Shown in pieces: positions 25,170-32,840 of a stretch of DNA of 64,000 nucleotides. Made by a program: the position numbers and the translations under genes. The stretch spans positions 1 through 64,000 of the forward strand of contig NZ_FZOK01000001.1 in NCBI RefSeq assembly GCF_900188245.1, given 5' to 3'. Below the pieces are notes generated by a model. The model was not told the origin of the DNA and searched no databases. It saw only the letters and a program-made list of their open reading frames with translations. Every line of letters starts with the position of its first letter. The first letter of the stretch is position 1. Source of the stretch: Belliella buryatensis. Lineage in GTDB: Bacteria > Bacteroidota > Bacteroidia > Cytophagales > Cyclobacteriaceae.

Positions 25170-25829
25170 CTAAGACCTGATATGCTTGATCAATGTCAAG
25201 GTAGTATTAATTTTTTCTTGAAGTATCTCATACTGTCCTTCCGTAATGACTTTTTTGTCAAAAAGCTGAGAACCCATCCCTACACAGAACACGCCTGAAG
25301 TAAACCATTCTGACAGATTCTCTTGCGTAGGTTCTACTCCTCCTGTCGGCATGATGCGTACATCAGGCATGATAGACTTTATTGCTTTGATAAACCCTGA
25401 ACCAAGGAGATTCCCTGGAAAAGCCTTAATCAGCTTTGCTCCTAAAGACTTGGCTTGAAAAACCTCGGTCACTGTAGCACAACCTGGGACCCAAAGTAGT
25501 CCTTTCATATTACAAAAATGTGCTACCTCAGGAATTAGTGCTGGGGAAACAATAAAATCAGCCCCCGCATGAATAAAATTCTGAACATCTGCAACAGAAA
25601 ATATAGTGCCTATTCCCAAATACAAACCTTCAAATTGTTCGCTGTAGATTTTAAGTGCTTTAAAAACCTCGAAGGCATTGGATTCGCGGTTAGTGAATTC
25701 AAAAACTCTAACACCTGCTTCATAAGCAGCCCTCAATACTGATTTAGCAACTTCAATATCCTTATGATTGAATACTGGAATCATTCCAGTATCTGACATG
25801 CTTTGAAGAATTTTGTTTTGGTGGGTCAT
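25170..25829 (-). CDS. 2-keto-3-deoxy-6-phosphogluconate aldolase
   Basis: A 220-residue class I aldolase that cleaves KDPG to pyruvate and glyceraldehyde-3-phosphate, the last step of uronate breakdown here. Active-site Glu44 is in VRVFEFTNR, the Schiff-base Lys is in KLIKAFPGN, and WVPGCATVTE and MPTGGVEP complete the site. The 72 bp upstream are open in frame, but they translate a dispersed 37-bp repeat (25846-25882), so I place the start at 25829 (MTHQNKILQ), as family length requires. It lies between kdgK and dctP. The symbol eda or kdgA would fit; I leave it open. Confidence 0.9.
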   Translation of the reverse strand: MTHQNKILQSMSDTGMIPVFNHKDIEVAKSVLRAAYEAGVRVFEFTNRESNAFEVFKALKIYSEQFEGLYLGIGTIFSVADVQNFIHAGADFIVSPALIPEVAHFCNMKGLLWVPGCATVTEVFQAKSLGAKLIKAFPGNLLGSGFIKAIKSIMPDVRIMPTGGVEPTQENLSEWFTSGVFCVGMGSQLFDKKVITEGQYEILQEKINTTLTLIKHIRS

Positions 25830-25845
25830 TGGTTTGTGGATTTCA

Positions 25846-25882
25846 GATTTTAGCCCCGAGGGATCGGGGAGATTGTAGATTG
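25846..25882. repeat. 37-bp hairpin repeat, copy 1
   Basis: GATTTTAG, then CCCCGA-ggga-TCGGGG, then AGATTGTAGATTG. Identical over all 37 bp to 28870-28906, and related to two tandem diverged copies at 31088-31157. It sits just 5' of the KDPG aldolase. Confidence 0.7.
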
Positions 25883-26000
25883 AAAGATTATAAGAATTCA
25901 TCCCGATTGACGAATTTGGAAATTAAACTGTTAGAAAGATCATGATATTACTTAGAGAATCTTTTCGTCTCTACGGGCATAGAATTTTCACCTTTTTTTA

Positions 26001-26100
26001 ATGGCCACAAAGGCACGAAGACACGAAGGGATTATTTTTGATTTGATGACTAATAGTGATTCATCCTTCTTACTTCTTACTTCTTACTTCATCCTTCTTA
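26001..26100. repeat. Low-complexity intergenic block
   Basis: It contains a GCACGAAGACACGAAG run (26013-26028) and three tandem copies of TTCTTAC (26067-26087), with a 12-bp direct repeat TCATCCTTCTTA on either side (26061-26072 and 26089-26100). It lies between kdgK and the aldolase. No gene is visible. Confidence 0.5.
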
Positions 26101-26112
26101 TTTCCCCCCTCC

Positions 26113-27111
26113 TTACCTTAGGAGTTTGCCAACATGCTCTCCTCTGACCAAAGATTTGACTTCTTCAAGGCTGACAAGGTTGGCGTCACCCGGAATGCTA
26201 TGCTTCAGCACTGATGCAGCTACTCCAAATTCTAAAGCATCTTGATCAGATAGGTGAAGCAAGCCATAAATCAAACCTGCCATGTATGCATCCCCTCCAC
26301 CCACTCTGTCTACAATATGGCTCATTTGATATTTTTTGGAGGTAAGGAGGTTTTGACTATTCCATAGAAGGGCACTTAGCTCATTTTCAGAGGCAGAAAT
26401 TGACTCTCGCTCAGTTGTGGTAATGTATTTGATCTGAGGAAAATCCTTTTTGGCTTGAATGCAAGCTTGTTCATAATCATCCGCTTGAATATCCATACAA
26501 TTGTCAAAGTCAGCCAAACCAGCAACTATGATCGATGTATACCGAATCAACTCAGGCATAACTTCAAGAGGTCCTTTACCATATTGCCAGAGATTTCTTC
26601 TGTAATTGATATCTCCACTGATCATAAGTCCCTTAGAAGAAGCTACTTTCAAAGCTGCCAAAGTCATATCAGCCGCACTTTGAGAAAGGGCAGGCGTGAT
26701 TCCTGTCCAATGAAACCAATCCGCTCCGTCAAATACACTATCCCAATCTACTTGACTAGCATCAAATTTGGCAAAGGCGGAATCAAATCGATCATAGATG
26801 ATTTTTGAAGCACGTTGCATGGCTCCATTTTCTAGAAAATAAAGCCCAAGCCTTCCCTCGGATTGATAAACGTAATCTGTCTTGATTCCTACTTGTCTCA
26901 AGTATTGGATAGCAGCCCTGCTTAAATCGTGGTCAGGAAAAGCTGTAACATGGTAAGTTTCCAACCCCCATTGAGCCAAAGAAACAGCTACATTTGCTTC
27001 AGCACCACCATATACAATATTGAACTGATCGGCTTGAAGAAAACGATCATGACCGAATGTGCTCAATCGCATCATCACTTCCCCAAGGGTAATAACCTTC
27101 TTTTTCATCAT
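26113..27111 (-). CDS. kdgK: 2-keto-3-deoxygluconate kinase
   Basis: A 332-residue PfkB-family sugar kinase that makes KDPG from KDG, where the galacturonate and unsaturated-uronate branches meet. Visible are the N-terminal TLGEVMMRLSTFGHDRFLQA, the first PfkB motif YGGAEANVAVSLAQWG, GDINYRRNLW, and the catalytic DRVGGGDAYMAGLIYGLL with its base Asp. It heads the minus-strand kdgK-aldolase-dctPQM operon and is divergent from uxaA across a 100-bp gap with a LacI-type operator. An alternative start two residues in is equally good. Confidence 0.9.
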   Translation of the reverse strand: MMKKKVITLGEVMMRLSTFGHDRFLQADQFNIVYGGAEANVAVSLAQWGLETYHVTAFPDHDLSRAAIQYLRQVGIKTDYVYQSEGRLGLYFLENGAMQRASKIIYDRFDSAFAKFDASQVDWDSVFDGADWFHWTGITPALSQSAADMTLAALKVASSKGLMISGDINYRRNLWQYGKGPLEVMPELIRYTSIIVAGLADFDNCMDIQADDYEQACIQAKKDFPQIKYITTTERESISASENELSALLWNSQNLLTSKKYQMSHIVDRVGGGDAYMAGLIYGLLHLSDQDALEFGVAASVLKHSIPGDANLVSLEEVKSLVRGEHVGKLLR

Positions 27112-27173
27112 TTTTTATTTCTGGGAGTTAAATTACTACGATAGAATTTTTTTTTCCTTTTCTTTTGCATAAA

Positions 27174-27193
27174 TTGTGCAATCGATTGCGCAA
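27174..27193. promoter_or_regulatory. LacI-type operator between kdgK and uxaA
   Basis: TTGTGCAATCGATTGCGCAA: a 20-bp palindrome with a single mismatched pair, centred on CG. It shares the GCAATCGATTGC core with sites at 39708 and 46083. It lies 18 bp before the uxaA ATG and 63 bp before kdgK, so one site can govern both directions. Confidence 0.75.
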
Positions 27194-27210
27194 TATAAAC
27201 AAAAAAATTA

Positions 27211-28857
27211 ATGAACCATAAGTTTTTACAAATTCATCCTGATGACAATGTGTTGGTAGCTTTGACCGATTTGGAAGCGGGAAACATTGTCAATTTCAAA
27301 GGAAATGATATACTGCTCAAAAACCAAATTACTGCCAAGCATAAGTTTGCAATAAGCCCAATTGCTCAAGGTAATTATGTCTATATGTATGGATCAATCG
27401 TCGGCAAGGCAGTCAGTGATATTGACGCAGGCGAAGTCCTAACAACTACAAATGTGCATCATGAAGCCAATTCTTTCAGTGAAAAAACAGAGACAACAGG
27501 ATGGATAAGTCCTGATATTAGCAGGTTTGCAAATCGCACCTTCAATGGCTTCCACCGTAAAGATGGGCAAGTAGGAACTGCCAATTATTGGATAGTGATT
27601 CCATTGGTTTTCTGTGAAAATAGAAATGTGGAAGTCATCAAAGACGCCTTTGTAGAAGAGCTTGGTTTCAGCAAACCTAACCCTTTCAAAAGCCTTGTGC
27701 AACAAATGGCCAGTTTGTACAAATCAGGAAATAAAGCTGCTATTTCCAGTCTCCATGTAGAAGAAGTTCTAGCTGAAAATGAGCAGCGAATTTTCAAAAA
27801 TATAGATGGTATCAAATTCCTGACTCATCAAGGTGGCTGTGGTGGCATCAGACAAGATTCCGATACGCTATGCGCCCTGCTTGCTGGATACATCAACAAT
27901 CCTAATGTAGCTGGAGCCACGGTGTTGAGTCTTGGTTGTCAAAATGCCCAGCCTGCCATTCTCCAAGAAAAAATTAATCAAATTAATCCTCATTTCGAAA
28001 AGCCTGTGATCTTACTAGAGCAGCAAAAAGAAGGTACTGAGCAACATCTGCTTTCTCAAGCAATCAAGCAAACCTTCCTTGCTATGGCTGAGGCCGATCA
28101 GGAAGAGCGGAAACCTGCACCATTGAGCAAATTGACCATAGGGCTAGAATGTGGAGGGTCTGATGGATTTTCTGGTATTTCCGCCAATCCAGCAGTAGGT
28201 CATGTCTCAGATTTGTTAGTGGCATTGGGAGGCAAGACTATACTTTCAGAGTTTCCAGAACTCTGCGGGGTAGAGCAAGAATTGATCAACCGATGTGTGA
28301 ATCACGACATTGCCGAAAGATTCAGCAAATTGATGGTAGCTTATGCTGCATCAGCAGAAGCAGTAGGCTCAGGTTTTGATATGAACCCTTCACCTGGCAA
28401 TATCAAAGATGGTTTGATCACTGATGCCATGAAGTCATCTGGTGCAGCCAAAAAGGGAGGCAATTCCCCCGTAGTAGATGTATTGGATTATGGAGAATAT
28501 GTCACCAAACCAGGTTTGAATCTACTCTGCACCCCAGGTAATGACGTAGAGAGCACTACTGCAATGGCTGGCTCAGGAGCTAATATTATTCTTTTCACCA
28601 CTGGACTAGGTACTCCGACGGGAAACCCCGTGACTCCTGTTATCAAGGTCTCTTCAAATACCAAACTCGCAGAAAGAATGCCCGACATCATCGATGTGGA
28701 TACAGGTGGAATCATATCAGGTGAAAAAACAATCCCAGAAATGGGCGAAGAAATGCTAGAGTTTATCATCCAAGTAGCTAGCGGTAAAGTCAAAACCAAA
28801 GCTCAAAAATTAGGTCAAGATGATTTTATTCCTTGGAAAAGAGGGGTGTCTTTGTAG
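27211..28857 (+). CDS. uxaA: Altronate dehydratase
   Basis: A 548-residue enzyme converting D-altronate to 2-keto-3-deoxygluconate in the galacturonate pathway. The N-terminal SAF-like domain (about 1-95) is followed by the catalytic UxaA region, with FLTHQGGCGGIRQDS, LSLGCQNAQP, GLECGGSDGFSGISANPAVG and a C-terminal IILFTTGLGTPTGNP. Conserved Cys residues for the metal site are present. Full length, both domains fused in one chain as in E. coli. It stands alone on the plus strand, divergent from kdgK; its partners uxaB and uxaC lie 22 kb away but are probably under the same operator. Confidence 0.93.
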   Translation: MNHKFLQIHPDDNVLVALTDLEAGNIVNFKGNDILLKNQITAKHKFAISPIAQGNYVYMYGSIVGKAVSDIDAGEVLTTTNVHHEANSFSEKTETTGWISPDISRFANRTFNGFHRKDGQVGTANYWIVIPLVFCENRNVEVIKDAFVEELGFSKPNPFKSLVQQMASLYKSGNKAAISSLHVEEVLAENEQRIFKNIDGIKFLTHQGGCGGIRQDSDTLCALLAGYINNPNVAGATVLSLGCQNAQPAILQEKINQINPHFEKPVILLEQQKEGTEQHLLSQAIKQTFLAMAEADQEERKPAPLSKLTIGLECGGSDGFSGISANPAVGHVSDLLVALGGKTILSEFPELCGVEQELINRCVNHDIAERFSKLMVAYAASAEAVGSGFDMNPSPGNIKDGLITDAMKSSGAAKKGGNSPVVDVLDYGEYVTKPGLNLLCTPGNDVESTTAMAGSGANIILFTTGLGTPTGNPVTPVIKVSSNTKLAERMPDIIDVDTGGIISGEKTIPEMGEEMLEFIIQVASGKVKTKAQKLGQDDFIPWKRGVSL

Positions 28858-28869
28858 GGAATAACTGGA

Positions 28870-28906
28870 GATTTTAGCCCCGAGGGATCGGGGAGATTGT
28901 AGATTG
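28870..28906. repeat. 37-bp hairpin repeat, copy 2
   Basis: Identical to copy 1 (25846-25882), starting 13 bp after the uxaA stop. The inner CCCCGA/TCGGGG hairpin could act on the end of the uxaA transcript. Confidence 0.7.
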
Positions 28907-28920
28907 TAGATTATAAAAAA

Positions 28921-28958
28921 TGCCAAGTGTTAAGAATTGAAGGTCTTGATGCTTGGCA
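28921..28958 (+). terminator. Hairpin downstream of uxaA
   Basis: TGCCAAG (28921-28927) pairs with CTTGGCA (28952-28958), with partial extra pairing inside. It is followed by CATTTTCATT, a weak U-tract. Probable transcript end for uxaA. Confidence 0.45.
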
Positions 28959-28987
28959 CATTTTCATTGTATAGGGCTTGCTGAAAA

Positions 28988-29079
28988 AGTCTCAGGTATG
29001 CCAGGTTCAAAGCGGGCGAATGAAGATATATACCTATACTTCGAATTAGCCAAATGAAGAAGATGGTATGCCTGAGACT
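28988..29079. repeat. Inverted repeat of unknown nature
   Basis: A 16-bp arm at 28988-29003 (AGTCTCAGGTATGCCA) pairs with 29064-29079 in 14 of 16 positions; inside it GAAGATATA and TATACTTC also pair. With a second small inverted pair GAAAATTTC/GAAATTTTC just right of it (29085-29110), the stretch 28920-29130 looks like a degenerate small mobile element or a folded RNA. I see no credible gene in 28907-29255. Confidence 0.45.
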
Positions 29080-29255
29080 AGCTTGAAAATTTCGAGTTTT
29101 GAAATTTTCAGGAATACGGAAATCAAGGTAGATCATTGAATAAGCTTGCACCTGCTTAAAAGAAAACACTTTATAAACGAGGTATTCTTCAAGATTTAAA
29201 GAATTTATTCTCCTGTTGGCATTTTTCATCATGCCCTATCTGGTGATAAGCACTT

Positions 29256-29543
29256 CTATACACTCTCCACTACGAGCATCTTACCATGGGAAGCTTGATG
29301 CCGGATTTTTTTGGCAATTGTATATTGCTCTGAAGACCACCATTCTTTGGCTCTAGCTACGGAAGGAAACTCCAAAACCACAAAACGCTGAGGGTTCCAG
29401 TCGCCTTCTAAGGACTCTGTCTGAGCTCCTCTGACTACAAAACGACCTCCAAAAGCCTCAACTGCTGGTAAACTTAGTTTTTTGTACTCCTCGTACATTT
29501 CAGGATCATGAATTTCTACTTCTACTACTACAAGTGCTGGCAT
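29256..29543 (-). CDS. DUF1330 family protein
   Basis: A 95-residue ferredoxin-fold (dimeric alpha-beta barrel) protein. It begins ALVVVEVEIHDPEMYEEYKKL and has FGGRFVVRGAQTESLEGDW and RFVVLEFPSVARAKEWW, the signatures of DUF1330. The biochemical role of this family is not established. It is 105 bp from the pectate lyase gene downstream and could be its co-transcribed leader or an independent gene. Its length and motifs are complete. Confidence 0.85.
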   Translation of the reverse strand: MPALVVVEVEIHDPEMYEEYKKLSLPAVEAFGGRFVVRGAQTESLEGDWNPQRFVVLEFPSVARAKEWWSSEQYTIAKKIRHQASHGKMLVVESV

Positions 29544-29647
29544 GAGAATTTTAGATTTATGAATTAAGATTTTAAAATGAAGATAGTTCAGTATGAATAA
29601 GATTACAAATCCTGTTCATCTAGTTTAGAAATTGCATATTTCAAAAA

Positions 29648-31030
29648 TTAATCCCTACCTAAAATTACTCCTTTTGGATATAAATGATTCACTAGACTAT
29701 TGAGGTAAATTTCCAAATTGGTGTATTTTGGGTGCAAGTCATTGGCATTGGCATCCTCTGGCTCTCTTGGATCCAAACCATTTTCTACTTCCCAAAGATC
29801 TGGGATTCCGTCTTGATCAGAATCTACCAAGCTTTCACCTTTATTCAAGATAGGCCAGGCTCCTACTTCTGTCTGAGAATCAATGATGCCATTTTTATTT
29901 CTTCCAAATTCACTTTCTCCAGTCCTTGCCTCTTGAGTAAGCCTTTGATCGACTTGATCTCTCGACAGACTAGCTCCAGCAAAAGTCAATACAGATTCAA
30001 ATGCCTCCTCTGAAGTCTCTTGAAACTCCAAAACACTAGGATAAGGACTCTTGACCAAAACTTTGCCAGCTGATACGCCATGAACTCCTAGTGAATTATC
30101 GGCTGAAACTTCCTTGCTTCCAGCCACTATATTTCCCTGAATAAAGAAAGTACCAAACGGCTTATATGGCTCAATGATCCTTGTCTGGTTAGACTGTGTA
30201 GCTGGTCCTGGCTTGTAATAATTATTTACGATGTTATGCATTCCGAGCTCTCCAGCATAAGAACTGTTGCTTTTCCAGTTGTAGATGACATTGTTCCTGA
30301 AATCTACAATTTCCAGATCAGGCTGCTTATGATATCTTGAGCCATTGAATCTGGGTAATCTGCTGTTGTGATTGGAGATCAAGTTATGGTGAAATGATGC
30401 TTTCATACCACCCCAAATACCTCCATAGCCGTGGTCACCTTTGGCATGAACTGATCTATTGAGACTTTCTGATATGATAGACCATTGTAGGGTGAAGTTT
30501 TCGTTATCATAAAATGACCCACATTCGTCTGTCGCCCAACTGAGAGAACAATGGTCAATAATGATATTCTTATTTCGTGTCGCACTCATGGCATCATCTT
30601 CTACTTCATACAGGTCTCCTAGTCTACTTCTGATAAAGCGAATGATGACATTGTCTGCTTTTATTTTGAGGGGATAGTTTTGTAGCGTAATCCCATCACC
30701 AGGTGCAGATTGACCGGCTATGGTCAGGTCTCCATTGTTGATGTCCAATTCAGATTTCAATTCAATATTACCTGCTACTGCAAATACAATCGTCCGTGGT
30801 CCATGCTTTCTAATCGCCTCTCTCAAAGAACCCGGCCCATCATCGGCTAAGGAAGATACTATGAAAACATCTCCTCCACGTCCTCCAGTAGTATATTTGC
30901 CAAATCCATCCGCTCCTGGAAAAGCTAAAACTTGTTCAAAATCAAGCGCAGCAGCTGCCTTATCCAGAACTTGTGCTTTACAAGCAGTTGATATGATAAT
31001 CAAAAATAAAAGTGTGATGTAACGATTCAT
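29648..31030 (-). CDS. Pectate lyase, polysaccharide lyase family 1-like, copy 1
   Basis: A 460-residue secreted protein; the signal ends in ISTAC, suggesting a lipoprotein. The right-handed beta-helix lyase opens with FPGADGFGKYTTGGRGGDV and DGPGSLREAI, then NVIIRFIRSRLGD, IIIDHCSLSWATDE and SFHHNLISNHNSRLPRF, the arrangement seen in PL1 pectate lyases. It cleaves polygalacturonan by beta-elimination to unsaturated oligomers, the substrates for GH105 and KduI. The C-terminus has a calcium-binding DSDQDGIPDLWEVENGLDP repeat. It is a close relative of the gene 250 bp upstream. Confidence 0.85.
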   Translation of the reverse strand: MNRYITLLFLIIISTACKAQVLDKAAAALDFEQVLAFPGADGFGKYTTGGRGGDVFIVSSLADDGPGSLREAIRKHGPRTIVFAVAGNIELKSELDINNGDLTIAGQSAPGDGITLQNYPLKIKADNVIIRFIRSRLGDLYEVEDDAMSATRNKNIIIDHCSLSWATDECGSFYDNENFTLQWSIISESLNRSVHAKGDHGYGGIWGGMKASFHHNLISNHNSRLPRFNGSRYHKQPDLEIVDFRNNVIYNWKSNSSYAGELGMHNIVNNYYKPGPATQSNQTRIIEPYKPFGTFFIQGNIVAGSKEVSADNSLGVHGVSAGKVLVKSPYPSVLEFQETSEEAFESVLTFAGASLSRDQVDQRLTQEARTGESEFGRNKNGIIDSQTEVGAWPILNKGESLVDSDQDGIPDLWEVENGLDPREPEDANANDLHPKYTNLEIYLNSLVNHLYPKGVILGRD

Positions 31031-31087
31031 AGAGGTTGGACAATTGACTTAAAATTATAAGGTTTGGATTGTAGATCTTAGATCTTA

Positions 31088-31157
31088 GATTGTAGTCCCA
31101 AGGGACCGGGGAGATTTTGGATTGTTGCCCTTTAGGGGTCGGAGCGATTGTAGATTG
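31088..31157. repeat. Two tandem diverged copies of the 37-bp hairpin repeat
   Basis: Copy 3 (31088-31124) has TCCCAAGGGACCGGGGAGATT and copy 4 (31120-31157) has CCCTTTAGGGGTCGGAGCGATT in the frame GATTGTAG...GATTG. They lie between the two pectate lyase genes. The rest of 31158-31279 shows nothing I can name. Confidence 0.6.
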
Positions 31158-31279
31158 GGTATGTTGCTAAATGCACTGATTCTTAGTGAGATCCTTTTTT
31201 TCTTTCTCCTTTGCTTCCTAGGCACCTCCTAACCCTTAGCAAACACACCTTTAACCTAATTAACTCAATCAACTAATAA

Positions 31280-32749
31280 CTAATTCCCTTCATCCTTCCC
31301 ATACTGTTTTTCTGTGATTGCTTTGACAAGGCTATTGATATACACTTCTATGTTATCATAAGCTGTACTTAGATTTCTTTCTTTGGCATCATCCTTATTA
31401 GGGTCTAAGCCATTGGCTTTTTCCCATTCATCGGGCATGCCATCACCATCTGTGTCCAAGGGTGCAGGTAGACTTGACAACATCGGCCAGCCTCCTACAT
31501 CATCCTGACTATCTATCAGGCCATTGGTACTGCCACGTGATCCTTCGGCAGTGTAGTTACCTTGCTTGACATCTGCTAGTATCCTGATATCTACCGCATC
31601 TCTGTGATGGCTAGCTCCACCATAAGCCAATATTTTTTCAAGCGCTTCTTCCGCACTGTGATTGAAGCTCAAGTTGCCAAATGGTAATGGATTATCCAAT
31701 TTTAGATTGTTTTTATCTGCCACTGTGCCTTGCTTTGCCACGACTCCGAGCCAATTGTCATTGGTGATATTGGCATTGCCATGAAATACATTGCCCGCAA
31801 CATAAAACTTCCCATAACCGAAAATAGGGGCACTATTAGAGGCTTGCTTATAAGCATTGAGAAACATGTTTTTGTTTTTGGTTGCAGGTCCTGGCTTGTA
31901 GTAGTTATTGACCAAATTGAAAGTCCCTGCTTCTCCTCCATAAGAAGCATCTGTTCCCCAATTGTAGATTACATTATTTCTGAAGTCAACTACGCCACGT
32001 AGGTCTTCAGGCCTATTATTGTTATTATAAACACCTGGATGGTCAAATCTAGGGTTTCTGTTGTCATGATGTGCTAGGAGGTTGTGGTGAAAGCTGGCAT
32101 TTTTCCCTCCCCATATACCGCCGTAGCCATGTAAACCCTTTTCATGAATCGAATTGGTCAGGCTTTCCGAAAGGATGCACCATTGCATGGTGAAGTTTTC
32201 ATTGCCATAAAAAGAAGCTGCCTCATCCGTGGACCAGGACATGGAGCAGTGGTCGATGATGATATTTTTCTTGTACCTTCCTTCCATAGCATCTGCTTCA
32301 GCACCGCCTTTGTCTCCAAGTCGGAATCTTAAAAACCGAATGATGACATTATCTGCATTTACAATCAAGGATTGATTTTTCAAAGTAATGCCATCTCCTG
32401 GGGCAGTTTGTCCAGCGATGGTGACATTGCCATTACTGATGGCAATAGGACTTCCTAGTTCTATATAACCTGACACTTCAAATATGATAATTCTCGGCCC
32501 GGGAGTAATGATGGCTTGCCTCAAGGAACCTGGCCCACTGTCATTGAGATTAGTTACTTTGATCACCCTTCCTCCCCTGCCACCGGTTGTTTTATTTCCA
32601 AATCCCTCAGCTCCTGGGAATGCAAAGGCCTCTTCTTGGATTGGATCAAAGACATGGATAGGTTCTTCTTCTATAGGATCGATTTCCTCTCTTTCTGAGC
32701 AGGAAAAGGAAATTAAAAAGAAGAAAATGGGTATCAATAATTTTTTCAT
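31280..32749 (-). CDS. Pectate lyase, polysaccharide lyase family 1-like, copy 2
   Basis: About 489 residues. I start at 32749 (MKKLLIPIFFFLISFSC), which gives a proper lipobox; an ATG 18 bp upstream is also in frame. Same architecture as its neighbour: FPGAEGFGNKTTGGRGGRV, DSGPGSLRQAI, IIIDHCSMSWSTDEAASF, ASFHHNLLAHHDNRNPRF, and a C-terminal DTDGDGMPDEWEKANGLDP calcium-binding repeat. It should degrade homogalacturonan at the cell surface. It follows the DUF4957/DUF5123-like gene after a 91-bp gap holding a strong hairpin, so it may be the weakly expressed tail of the susC operon. Confidence 0.87.
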   Translation of the reverse strand: MKKLLIPIFFFLISFSCSEREEIDPIEEEPIHVFDPIQEEAFAFPGAEGFGNKTTGGRGGRVIKVTNLNDSGPGSLRQAIITPGPRIIIFEVSGYIELGSPIAISNGNVTIAGQTAPGDGITLKNQSLIVNADNVIIRFLRFRLGDKGGAEADAMEGRYKKNIIIDHCSMSWSTDEAASFYGNENFTMQWCILSESLTNSIHEKGLHGYGGIWGGKNASFHHNLLAHHDNRNPRFDHPGVYNNNNRPEDLRGVVDFRNNVIYNWGTDASYGGEAGTFNLVNNYYKPGPATKNKNMFLNAYKQASNSAPIFGYGKFYVAGNVFHGNANITNDNWLGVVAKQGTVADKNNLKLDNPLPFGNLSFNHSAEEALEKILAYGGASHHRDAVDIRILADVKQGNYTAEGSRGSTNGLIDSQDDVGGWPMLSSLPAPLDTDGDGMPDEWEKANGLDPNKDDAKERNLSTAYDNIEVYINSLVKAITEKQYGKDEGN

Positions 32750-32771
32750 TTTTTGTCTTTCAAACAAGTAA

Positions 32772-32808
32772 GGCTATGGAACAACAGGCTAGCTGCTGTC
32801 CCATAGCC
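32772..32808 (-). other. Strong intra-operon hairpin
   Basis: GGCTATGGGACAGCA / TGTTGTTCCATAGCC on the minus strand: a 15-bp stem with G-U pairs and a 7-nt loop, between the surface lipoprotein gene and the second pectate lyase. There is no U-tract, so it may set mRNA stability or processing rather than end transcription. Confidence 0.55.
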
Positions 32809-32840
32809 AGGGGTTTGTAATTTAACTCAATTTTATTTCC

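Noticed and set aside
25830-25901. N-terminal extension of the KDPG aldolase
   Set aside because: The extra residues are translated from the 37-bp repeat, and the catalytic domain starts normally at 25829.
28930-29232. A 100-residue minus-strand frame downstream of uxaA
   Set aside because: Composed of inverted-repeat sequence; no motif, and the palindromes explain the open frame better.
25846-31157. CRISPR array made of the 37-bp repeats
   Set aside because: Copies are kilobases apart or directly adjacent, spacers are absent, and no cas gene is present.
29256-32749. Idea that DUF1330 and both lyases form an anti-phage or toxin module
   Set aside because: Motifs are those of ordinary pectin degradation and of a common small fold; nothing suggests defence.
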